8,193 bases of DNA from Chloroflexota bacterium (lineage in GTDB: Bacteria; Chloroflexota; Anaerolineae; Anaerolineales; Villigracilaceae). The translations under genes and the position numbers were made by a program. Below are positions 1 through 6,645 of this stretch, piece by piece. The stretch's first letter is position 1, and each line of letters starts with the position of its first letter. Below the pieces are notes generated by a model. It saw only the letters and a list, made by a program, of their open reading frames with translations, was not told where the DNA came from and did no database searches. The stretch covers positions 1-8,193 of the forward strand of contig JAJYOO010000084.1 in assembly GCA_021796155.1 (NCBI GenBank). Reading direction: 5' to 3'.

Positions 1-2
1 TG

Positions 3-2084
3 CCGCCGTCAGAGGAGGCCATGACGCGCTTTGCCGGTTATAGTGCGCAGTCAGTGCAATTGATCATCGGCATCGCGCGCGCGATCGCGTTTATCATGGG
101 CGCGGGCTTCTCGCTGACAGTCGGTCAGATCGGCATGCGTATGGCGGTTCAAGGCAATGTACGCGTGGCTGCGGCTTCCAGAAAGTCGTTCGGCGACGCG
201 CTCCGCATTGCGTATCGCGCAGGAACCATTACCGGTATGCTGACCGATGGTCTCGGTTTGTTGGGTGGAACAATCATCTTTATCATTTTGGGCATTGCTG
301 CGCCGGACGCGCTGCTTGGCTTTGGTTTCGGCGGCACGCTCCTCGCTTTGTTCATGCGCGTGGGCGGCGGTATCTTCACGAAGGCGGCGGATGTCGGCGC
401 GGATTTGGTCGGTAAAGTGGAAGCCGGCATCCCTGAGGATGATCCGAGAAATCCCGCAGTGGTGGCAGACCTCGTCGGCGATAACGTCGGCGATTGCGCG
501 GGTATGGCCGCAGACATTTTCGAATCCTATGAAGTCACGATCGTTTCAGGACTTATTCTGGCTCTGGCGCTCTGGCATCTGACTGGTCGCCTTGAGTGGA
601 TCATCTTCCCGTTGATGGTGCGTGGTATTGGTGTTCTTTCATCCATTATCGGAACGTATGTTGTGCGCGGCGGTCCCGGCAAGAGCGGCAACGCAATGGC
701 GGCTATTTTCCGCGGCTTTCTCTCTTCGGCTGCGATCTCGGCTGTCTTGTTTTTTATCGCGGGCTTCTTCTATTTGCAGAATCCTGCTCTTGGCGGCTGG
801 TGGCGTACGCCTGCGGCTGTAGCCGTTGGCGTCTTATTGGCCATCGGAATTGATCGCCTCACCGAATACTTTACCGGCACCGATAAATCTCCCGTTACAG
901 AAATCAAAAAAGCAGCGGACACCGGACCGGCAACTTTGATTTTGCAGGGTATTTCGGTTGGTTTTGAGTCGTCGGTATGGGCGATTATCGTGATTGCGTT
1001 GACCATCGTTGCTTCCATCTTCATCTTTGGCACCATCCCGGGCGCAGATGCAACGAGCAGAGTTACATATATTTTGTATGGTGTTGCCATGACCGGCATC
1101 GGCATGTTGACGCTTACAGGCAACAACGTGGCGATGGACTCGTTCGGACCCATCTCGGACAACGCGAATGGTATCGGCGAAATGTCCTGGTCTGGGCAGA
1201 CGGATAAGGCCACCAAAGACGCCCAGCAAATCATGGCCGATCTCGATGCAGTTGGCAACACAACCAAAGCGATTACGAAAGGCGTTGCGATCGGTTCGGC
1301 GGTGATTGCCGCGGTTTCGCTGTTCGGCTCGTTCCTGGTTGACGTTTCTCGCGCGCAGACCAACCTTGGCATCCCGGCTGCTGAACAGATTCAAGCCACA
1401 GGCATTCGCGTTGACATTCCGCAGGTCTTTGTCGGGATGTTGATCGGCGGCGCGTTACCGTGGCTGTTCTCCTCATTTGCAATCCAAGCTGTTTCCCGCG
1501 CCGCGTCCCTGATCGTTATGGAAGTCCGGCGCCAGTTCAAACTTGGCGTGCTGGATGGCAAAGTCAAGCCGGATTATCGGCAAGCTGTTGGAATCTCCAC
1601 TGCCGCCGCGCAAAAAGAGCTTGTGTCGCTGGCGCTGCTTGGAATCCTCACGCCCATTGTGGTTGGCTTGCTCCTGCAAGTGCAGGCGCTTGGCGGCTTC
1701 CTTGCGGGTATTATCCTTTCAGGCCAGCTTCTCGCGGTGTTCCTGAACAACTCCGGCGGCGCATGGGATAATGCGAAGAAGCTGATCGAAGACGAACCGA
1801 AGGACCCGAAGAAGAATCTCGGCAAAGGCTCCGAGCGCCACAAAGCCAGCGTGGTGGGTGATACTGTTGGCGACCCATTCAAAGATACGGCAGGCCCCGC
1901 GTTGAACCCGATGATCAAAGTCGTGAACCTTGTTTCCGTCATCATCGCACCGATTGTGGTTCAATACGCAGGTGTGACCGGCGTCGCTCTGTGGGCCGTC
2001 TGGATTGTGGCTTTCGTCCTGATTGGTGTCCTGGCCTGGGCGATCATGCGGTCGAAAGCGCCGGCACCCAGTATCAACGGATAA
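3..2084 (+). CDS. hppA: K+-independent H+-translocating membrane pyrophosphatase (5' partial)
   Basis: This integral membrane pump hydrolyses cytoplasmic PPi to two phosphates and exports protons. Residues are numbered from the Met at position 21. The PPi/Mg site is clear: D124-x7-K132-x-E134, then EDDPRNP (139-145), GDNVGDCAGMAAD (153-165), GNNVAMDSFGPISDNA (367-382), SGGAWDNAKK (578-587) and GDTVGDPFKDTAGPALN (613-629). The signature GNTTKAITKG (412-421) has Lys416 and Thr419 where K+-dependent enzymes carry Ala and Gly/Ala, so it belongs to the K+-independent class, which is known as proton-pumping. The frame is open to the window edge (PPSEEA precedes the Met). The first membrane helix and the usual loop before helix 2 are absent, so roughly 60 residues lie upstream. 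The ATG at 21 is internal even though AGGAGG precedes it. A short charged insert (residues 590-600, EDEPKDPKKNL) precedes the GKGSE motif. A strong terminator follows the stop. The family call is very secure; proton specificity is inferred from the subclass. Confidence 0.96.
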   Translation, partial: PPSEEAMTRFAGYSAQSVQLIIGIARAIAFIMGAGFSLTVGQIGMRMAVQGNVRVAAASRKSFGDALRIAYRAGTITGMLTDGLGLLGGTIIFIILGIAAPDALLGFGFGGTLLALFMRVGGGIFTKAADVGADLVGKVEAGIPEDDPRNPAVVADLVGDNVGDCAGMAADIFESYEVTIVSGLILALALWHLTGRLEWIIFPLMVRGIGVLSSIIGTYVVRGGPGKSGNAMAAIFRGFLSSAAISAVLFFIAGFFYLQNPALGGWWRTPAAVAVGVLLAIGIDRLTEYFTGTDKSPVTEIKKAADTGPATLILQGISVGFESSVWAIIVIALTIVASIFIFGTIPGADATSRVTYILYGVAMTGIGMLTLTGNNVAMDSFGPISDNANGIGEMSWSGQTDKATKDAQQIMADLDAVGNTTKAITKGVAIGSAVIAAVSLFGSFLVDVSRAQTNLGIPAAEQIQATGIRVDIPQVFVGMLIGGALPWLFSSFAIQAVSRAASLIVMEVRRQFKLGVLDGKVKPDYRQAVGISTAAAQKELVSLALLGILTPIVVGLLLQVQALGGFLAGIILSGQLLAVFLNNSGGAWDNAKKLIEDEPKDPKKNLGKGSERHKASVVGDTVGDPFKDTAGPALNPMIKVVNLVSVIIAPIVVQYAGVTGVALWAVWIVAFVLIGVLAWAIMRSKAPAPSING

Positions 2085-2100
2085 TATCGAGCGGAGATAG

Positions 2101-2130
2101 AAGGCTTCCGGTTTTGGCCGGAAGCCTTTT
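2101..2130 (+). terminator. Rho-independent terminator after hppA
   Basis: A perfect 11-bp stem (AAGGCTTCCGG at 2101-2111 paired with CCGGAAGCCTT at 2118-2128) has a 6-base loop and ends in TTTT at 2127-2130. It starts 17 bases after the hppA stop codon. Only 10 bases separate it from the ATG of the next gene, so any read-through transcript carries the hairpin directly before that start. Confidence 0.88.
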
Positions 2131-2140
2131 GTTAGCAAAC

Positions 2141-3745
2141 ATGATCAATATAACCACAGTAAAGAGAATTGCTTATGTATATTTGCTAATCCCTTTTATT
2201 CTTTTTATTTTTGGCTGGCTTAATATAATTGCCGCGGTGATTGTTTTTTTGATAATTATCGGGGGGCTGGTCTTTGGATGGCAATCCATGCCCGCTGAAG
2301 AAGGCATGGAATTCAAGAAAAGCGATTTTATTTCGTTGGTTGTTGTATTGGGTGTCTGGCTTCTTTTGTCTGGCGTTGGAGGCTACTCTTTTCAAAATTG
2401 GGATCATCATAGCCGCAATGCGGTTTTCCGCGACCTCATCAATTACCCATGGCCCGTCCTATATCATCTTGACCCAGCAATTGCAAATCAGTTCGGCGTT
2501 CAGCCAGTGGTTATTTTGTCATATTATTTTGGATTTTGGCTCCCGTCGGCGTTGGTGGGCAAGTTATTAGGGTGGGGAGTTGCGAACTTTTCTCTCTTCA
2601 TGTGGACTTATTTGGGTATTGTTTTGTCAATTGTCTTGACTGCCCTCAAATTGAGGCTCTCTTTTTTGAAGGCGGCACTGCTCGTGATATTCTTTAGCGG
2701 GATGGATTTTGTAGGTGTCCTTCTGTTGCAAAATGTGCCGGGATACACATATCCCCATTTGTGGCCGCCGATCCAGCATCTGGAATGGTGGGCAGGCTCG
2801 TTACAATATTCATCCTTCACCACCGAGCTTTACTGGACATACAATCAGTTTGTTCCAGCCCTTCTGATCATGTCTTTATTGGTCACTGCGTCTAATATCA
2901 AGAAGGATGTCTTTCTGGCGGGACTTTGCTTTTTCTTTGCCCCATTGCCCGCATTGGGTATGCTTCCCTTTGTCGGCGGGCGCTTAATAGATGAAATATA
3001 TAAGCTGATCAGTGATAAATTACCTCGAAGCTGGACGGGAATTATTTTGCAACGCGTGTTCACGATTGAGAACTTGACGGGGGTAATGATTGGAAGTATT
3101 GCCTTACTTTTCTTTTCAACAAATCTTTCTGCACAATCGCGAAGTTTTGGCTTGCCTGCTTCCCCGGCAGTTTATGTGCTGTTCCTCCTCCTCGAATGGC
3201 TGTTGATGTGGTTTTTGTTATTGCCCGGTAATAAGAATGATTGGACGTGGTATGTTGCCGGCTTTTTTTTGGTTTTTGCCCCGTTTGTTAATTTCGGAGG
3301 CAGCTGGGATTTTATGATGCGGACCACAATCCCGGCGCTTTATATCCTCATGCTCGGTTGTGCCCGCTTCCTTGAAACAAACAAGAGTGTTATCCCGCGC
3401 GCGGTTATTTTGGGCTTTCTTTTCCTGGGCGCGCTGACGCCTATTTACGAAATTAACCGCTCTATTGTGCGGACCGTTCGCTATGATTTTCCATCTCTTT
3501 CACCGTTTGTTTTTGATCAGTATTTTAAGCATCCGCCTTCAATTGCCCAGTCCTTCGTTCCTGAATTTGATCATCCCAACACGCTCACTGCTGATGAATG
3601 GATAAGTGTCTCAATCCCTGGACCGGAGGGGTGGACAACCAAGGTTGGAAATTTATTCAGCCCTCCATTCCGATTTTTGTTGAAGGAGGATTTGATTTGC
3701 GATAATCAGATCGGCCCCGGAGTTCTTAGCCAGTGTACGCCCTGA
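2141..3745 (+). CDS. Polytopic membrane protein, putative GT-C-type glycosyltransferase
   Basis: This is a 534-residue protein with about ten or more hydrophobic segments, beginning with residues 9-46, so it sits in the cytoplasmic membrane. The segment after the third helix carries a polar motif, NWDHHSRNAVFRDL (86-99), followed by PWPV (103-106). A loop rich in Asp, His and Arg between early helices is the usual place for catalytic acids in GT-C enzymes that use lipid-phosphate sugars. A second motif, SWDFMMRTTIPAL (388-400), lies before a late helix, and a soluble tail follows from about residue 440. The ATG at 2141 is chosen because the first helix needs it; the frame is open further upstream, but that would overlap hppA and the terminator. 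No good Shine-Dalgarno sequence precedes it and there is no room for a promoter after the terminator. Base composition looks AT-richer than hppA. Membrane topology is sure; transferase activity, sugar and acceptor are inference. Confidence 0.72.
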   Translation: MINITTVKRIAYVYLLIPFILFIFGWLNIIAAVIVFLIIIGGLVFGWQSMPAEEGMEFKKSDFISLVVVLGVWLLLSGVGGYSFQNWDHHSRNAVFRDLINYPWPVLYHLDPAIANQFGVQPVVILSYYFGFWLPSALVGKLLGWGVANFSLFMWTYLGIVLSIVLTALKLRLSFLKAALLVIFFSGMDFVGVLLLQNVPGYTYPHLWPPIQHLEWWAGSLQYSSFTTELYWTYNQFVPALLIMSLLVTASNIKKDVFLAGLCFFFAPLPALGMLPFVGGRLIDEIYKLISDKLPRSWTGIILQRVFTIENLTGVMIGSIALLFFSTNLSAQSRSFGLPASPAVYVLFLLLEWLLMWFLLLPGNKNDWTWYVAGFFLVFAPFVNFGGSWDFMMRTTIPALYILMLGCARFLETNKSVIPRAVILGFLFLGALTPIYEINRSIVRTVRYDFPSLSPFVFDQYFKHPPSIAQSFVPEFDHPNTLTADEWISVSIPGPEGWTTKVGNLFSPPFRFLLKEDLICDNQIGPGVLSQCTP

Positions 3746-3757
3746 CCGGTGTCAGGG
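3740..3757. other. Hairpin spanning two convergent stop codons
   Basis: CCCTGAC (3740-3746) and GTCAGGG (3751-3757) form a perfect 7-bp stem with a CGGT loop. The TGA of the plus-strand gene (3743-3745) lies in one arm and the TGA of the minus-strand gene (complement of 3752-3754) lies in the other. Neither strand has a T-run after the stem, so it is not a classic intrinsic terminator. It may still protect 3' ends or slow polymerase from both sides. Confidence 0.5.
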
Positions 3758-5863
3758 ATTGACAGGATTCCCGCAGGGAAAGATCGCATAATACTGATTC
3801 TGATAAAGTGGCTGGCGCTGCTGCTCCAGGACGGGAAGATTCTTCCATAGCGGGTCGAGATCATTTGCAATAAGCAAGTTGATGGAATTTTCTTTGCAGG
3901 TCTGGTCCATTGTGTCCCAGTTTGTTCCATTGAAGATGGTTGCAATACGAGAAATGCGGGATTCGAATTCCTCTGCCGAAACACCAAAGGCTGTGTGGGC
4001 CGATGCAGCTATTTGTCGATTCGCATAGAGACCAATCGGTATATCTAGGATACCAATTGGGTTGGATTCTATAATTGTCGCTTCAGGCGTCTTCTCATTT
4101 ACATAGTCATAGGCTTGGCGCGCTGCCAATGTCCGTTTTCCAAGTTGAGTATCGGGGCTTAGGCCATTGGGAAAATTAGCTATGCCTGCGTCAACCATTA
4201 AAGGCCAAGTGCGAAGAAGAACAATGTTGGCGATCGTGGTCAGCAATCCAATGGCAAGAAGAATCGCGAGCTGGCGAATGAGTTTCTGCGTTTGGTTTGA
4301 AATTGATGCAATATTGCGCCAACCATTTGGAATCAATGCATTGACGACGTCAACGCTCCAGATGAGGAGAACAAATTGCCCGGGTAGCCAGGCGCGCCAA
4401 CCAAAATCATTGGTCTCGATTGTTGTCGAGCGGACAAATGAACCAATCAATAAGGTTACTAGAAGCAGAATGGTCTCCGAGATATAGAAAGGGTTCTGTT
4501 GCAGCTGCCTCTTATTGTGTTGCTGTATCCATAATAGACCAGTGATAAAGAAAAACCCCAACTCCACGAGGTAGTTGATGGGGAGCAGAAGGAGGAACAC
4601 CAAATTTAGCAAGGCAGGCGGATATGTAATCACCAATGGAATGATAGGCCTGAAAACACGCACGGACAGCGCGATGGGTAAGTCGTGACCAGTGGATGAA
4701 TAGCCGGGGGTAATTAGCCCCAGAAGAAATGGACTGGCGGCTATCAACGCAATCATTCCTGCAAGCACCATGAGCAAACCCAACTTGCGTTCCTTCTGAA
4801 AAAAGAAAACAGTCAGCCAGATTCCCCAAAAGAATACGAATACCAGAGTCACAAAAACGGAAAGACCAATTGCAGAGGCAAAAGCCAGGCCAATGACAAC
4901 CGTTATTTTTAATTGTTGGAATGTTGACTTCCTGCGGATTGTCTGCAGCAGCATAATTCCGACCAGGCATGCGATCAATGCAGCCACGTGATGTGGAACC
5001 CAGGATAGCGCACCGAGCCATGCCGTGATCTGTTCATTCCACTGCTCGAGATCGCCTTGTAGGGACGCAAAGTTGCTCACTGTTTTTGGGTTTGCCAGCC
5101 AGAATAAAATTGGGATGATATCCAGCCCGCTGACGAGAAGCAAGGCATTTCCAAGCAGGCCTGATTTCCACGCTTTTGTGCCGCCTTCAGGGTTTCTCGT
5201 TCTGAGATATAGGGCAACGATGCTCATCAGCGCCAGACCACACCATGCAACACTTGCAATCATGGCAGCGTGCGCGTCTACCCAGACCCCGCCAATCTGA
5301 TCAATCAAACTGCATGGGATATACCAGAAATAATATAAATATGTTAAGCGCACAGGGTGACCCGGAAAATAACTTGGATTGACAGGTGGTACGCCTGTAC
5401 GCGTCATGGCATTAATAATCGCGACGCGGGTCGTGAAGTCGTGTGACACAATGTTGAAATAGAGTTTATCCCCAATTTGAATATCAACCAGGGACGCGAT
5501 GGTGAAAGCCGTCCAGCTTGCGGCTGCAAGAATCGCGAGCCATTGGAAATGTTTTATTCTACCGGAAACAGGAACTGTTCTCGACTTCATCAGGATGACG
5601 CCAAAACCGATCGCAAAGACGCCCAGTGCCGCGAAAGTGAATCTGACAGATACCAGATTCCAAGTCAGAAATGCGAAGATGGGGCTTACGGCAATTGAAA
5701 CGGCAATTGCTATGACGAAGCGCACAGATTGCAGGCGTTTCCTGAAGTCAAATAGGTCAAACAGCCAGGCTGTAGTGTACCCCGGGAAAACGTATATTAA
5801 CGAGAAAAGGATAAACGCCAAGCTTGAGCTAAAAATGTCATGGATAGTGTAGTTGTTTAGCAC
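3752..5863 (-). CDS. Large polytopic membrane protein, putative GT-C/YYY-type glycosyltransferase
   Basis: This 703-residue membrane protein has a dozen or so hydrophobic segments between residues 12 and 552 and a soluble C-terminal domain (about 555-703). After the early helices comes SHDFTTR (140-146), then PPVNPSYFPGHP (159-170) and LTYLYYFW (173-180). This arrangement recalls GT-C enzymes and the DUF2298 'YYY' membrane proteins. Further on are WVPHH (288-292) and TNDFGWRAWLPGQF (484-497); the latter parallels SWDFMMRTTIPAL in the convergent gene, which suggests distant kinship. The tail (AYDYVNEKTPEATIIESNP, LYANRQIAASAHTAFG) resembles soluble tails of such proteins and is probably extracytoplasmic. 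The start is GTG at 5863-5861, the first start after an in-frame stop. GGAG lies 10 bases upstream, and the GTG overlaps the stop of a GT2 remnant (GTGCTAA), so translation may be coupled. A role in surface glycan or lipid glycosylation is inferred; the exact substrate is unknown. Confidence 0.72.
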   Translation of the reverse strand: MLNNYTIHDIFSSSLAFILFSLIYVFPGYTTAWLFDLFDFRKRLQSVRFVIAIAVSIAVSPIFAFLTWNLVSVRFTFAALGVFAIGFGVILMKSRTVPVSGRIKHFQWLAILAAASWTAFTIASLVDIQIGDKLYFNIVSHDFTTRVAIINAMTRTGVPPVNPSYFPGHPVRLTYLYYFWYIPCSLIDQIGGVWVDAHAAMIASVAWCGLALMSIVALYLRTRNPEGGTKAWKSGLLGNALLLVSGLDIIPILFWLANPKTVSNFASLQGDLEQWNEQITAWLGALSWVPHHVAALIACLVGIMLLQTIRRKSTFQQLKITVVIGLAFASAIGLSVFVTLVFVFFWGIWLTVFFFQKERKLGLLMVLAGMIALIAASPFLLGLITPGYSSTGHDLPIALSVRVFRPIIPLVITYPPALLNLVFLLLLPINYLVELGFFFITGLLWIQQHNKRQLQQNPFYISETILLLVTLLIGSFVRSTTIETNDFGWRAWLPGQFVLLIWSVDVVNALIPNGWRNIASISNQTQKLIRQLAILLAIGLLTTIANIVLLRTWPLMVDAGIANFPNGLSPDTQLGKRTLAARQAYDYVNEKTPEATIIESNPIGILDIPIGLYANRQIAASAHTAFGVSAEEFESRISRIATIFNGTNWDTMDQTCKENSINLLIANDLDPLWKNLPVLEQQRQPLYQNQYYAIFPCGNPVNP

Positions 5864-6048
5864 CCGGTTTTGTCTCCGCGCAGCCTGCTACCATTATCGG
5901 CAATAATGACTTCTCCGCATAGACTGTTCGTTTTGAGAAAAGCCAGGGCTTTGGTGACGCACGTTCCAACAGTGAGTTCTTCATTCAAGCACGGAAGAAC
6001 GATGCTTATCTCAATTCCGTCTTTAACTTCCTTTTTTGCCCTTGTCAT
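5857..6048 (-). pseudogene. Truncated family 2 glycosyltransferase (N-terminal remnant)
   Basis: This 63-codon frame begins as a typical GT2 enzyme of the dolichol/undecaprenyl-phosphate sugar synthase kind. It has EISIVLPCLNEELTVG (residues 13-28), a helix, and the strand GEVIIADNGS (45-54), where family members continue into a DGS segment and then the DxD metal site. Here the match stops after ADNGS; the frame reads RLRGDKTGC and ends at TAA. About 200 residues or more, including the catalytic core, are missing, so no transferase activity is expected. The ATG at 6048-6046 has AAAGGA six bases upstream and is preferred over a TTG 36 bases earlier in the same frame. The stop overlaps the GTG of the following 703-aa gene, so the remnant may survive as a translated leader. 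A complete GT2 next to a GT-C protein would be a normal donor-making and donor-using pair, which suggests a deletion within such an operon. Confidence 0.78.
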
Positions 6049-6123
6049 TATTGTCCTTTGGCGCAATTTTGAAGCTCGTGTCAATATGTTGTGCTTGTCT
6101 GACGGTTGCTTCCCAACGAACTA

Positions 6124-6152
6124 ATTCTAAAGAGAACGAACTGATCATACAA
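6124..6152 (-). promoter_or_regulatory. Possible promoter for the GT2 remnant and 703-aa gene
   Basis: On the minus strand TTGTAT (complement of 6147-6152) and TAGAAT (complement of 6124-6129) are separated by exactly 17 bases. The -10 matches consensus at 5 of 6 positions and the -35 only at TTG. Transcription would begin about 70 bases before the ATG at 6048. Such matches occur by chance, so this is only a candidate. Confidence 0.28.
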
Positions 6153-6245
6153 GCAAGTTTCCCGGTTTGGCATGAATTTGAAATTGACGTATCGCTGCCC
6201 GCGCACAGGCGTTATTGCCGCATTGACTTTGTATCAAAATGCTGT

Positions 6246-6515
6246 AGTCTCCGCCGCGAGGGATTCGGCGTGGTCCTGAAATCCAACGCGGCGGATGGAT
6301 TGCGTGAACTTGTCTCCCCTATACGCGCGCAGCTGCGCCGCACATACGGAGATTGAGCTTTGGCAGATTCAAACGTCGTGGTGGTGGCAGATCTGGTCCT
6401 GGATCAGGCCAGAGGTCAGGCCCGACGCGGCGAGAACATCGTCGCGCCGACACCCATCGAATTCCGCTTGCTCACGTATCTGGCGCGGCATCGCGGGCAA
6501 AACCGTCCAATTTGA
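6246..6515 (+). pseudogene. Decayed OmpR/PhoB-type response regulator
   Basis: One plus-strand frame carries two recognisable parts of a response regulator. SLRREGFGVVLKSNAADGLREL (6246-6311, key LRREGF and ADGLREL) matches the alpha1-beta2-alpha2 part of a receiver domain. It is followed at once by SPIRAQLRRTYGD, which matches the end of the receiver and the linker (usual form: ELVARIRAQLRR). The central receiver part, where the phosphorylated Asp should lie, is deleted. A TGA at 6354-6356 then interrupts the frame. After it comes the first half of a winged-helix DNA-binding domain: VVVVADLVLD, RRGENIV, PTPIEFRLLTYLARHRGQ. This stops near 6500, before the recognition helix. No intact start region is visible. 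The gene cannot give a functional regulator, and no histidine kinase lies nearby. The domain identity is my recognition of family sequence patterns, strongest for the winged-helix part. Confidence 0.72.
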
Positions 6516-6597
6516 ATTATCGGTAAGCGCTAATGGGAATCCGTCTGGGGCAAGCGCGGTTTGGATCGCGCCGCACATCTATCGTCCGGTCCCGTGA
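6496..6597 (+). pseudogene. C-terminal fragment of an unidentified beta-rich domain
   Basis: Starting where the response-regulator similarity ends, but in another frame, the sequence reads GKTVQFELSVSANGNPSG, then ASAVWIAPHIYRPVP and TGA (6595-6597). The alternating hydrophobic pattern with an AVW-APHIYRP ending resembles the last strands of a secreted carbohydrate-binding-like (NPCBM-type) beta-sandwich, although I cannot name the family with certainty. There is no start codon or gene body upstream, so it appears to be the 3' end of a gene whose remainder was deleted and joined to the regulator remnant. Confidence 0.38.
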
Positions 6598-6645
6598 TGC
6601 AAAGTCCGTTTGCGAGACGGGGCGCAGCAAAGCGTCGTCTGATTT

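Larger units (their letters stand above)
6049..6645. other. Intergenic graveyard without an intact gene
   Basis: No convincing complete gene fills these roughly 600 bases. The stretch 6049-6245 shows nothing recognisable beyond a possible minus-strand promoter. Positions 6246-6597 hold the two plus-strand gene remnants annotated separately. Positions 6598-6645 lie downstream of the PrsW-GAF gene (minus strand). There, AGACG and CGTCT on the minus strand could form an imperfect hairpin, but no T-run follows, so I do not call a terminator. Confidence 0.6.

Noticed and set aside
10..23. AGGAGG followed by ATG at 21, looking like a start of hppA
   Set aside because: The frame is open upstream (Pro-Pro-Ser-Glu-Glu-Ala) and the family's first helix and following loop would be missing. 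The purine run encodes Glu-Glu, and the real start lies outside the window.
834..1394. 186- and 200-codon minus-strand frames inside hppA
   Set aside because: They lie opposite conserved pyrophosphatase motifs and have no domain character or ribosome-binding site.
1991..2140. Upstream extension of the 534-aa membrane protein into hppA
   Set aside because: The extra 50 codons overlap the well-conserved end of hppA and the terminator, and read as a shadow (many Arg, Gly, Trp) with no membrane-protein character.
6049..6084. Longer GT2 remnant starting at a TTG at 6084
   Set aside because: The ATG at 6048 has a well-spaced AAAGGA, while the TTG has no ribosome-binding site and only adds a basic stretch not typical of the family.
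6079..6084. TTGACA on the minus strand as a -35 box
   Set aside because: No acceptable -10 lies 15-19 bases downstream; that position falls at the ribosome-binding site of the GT2 remnant.
6598..6645. Terminator after the PrsW-GAF gene
   Set aside because: The possible hairpin (AGACG with CGTCT) is imperfect and lacks a following T-run.
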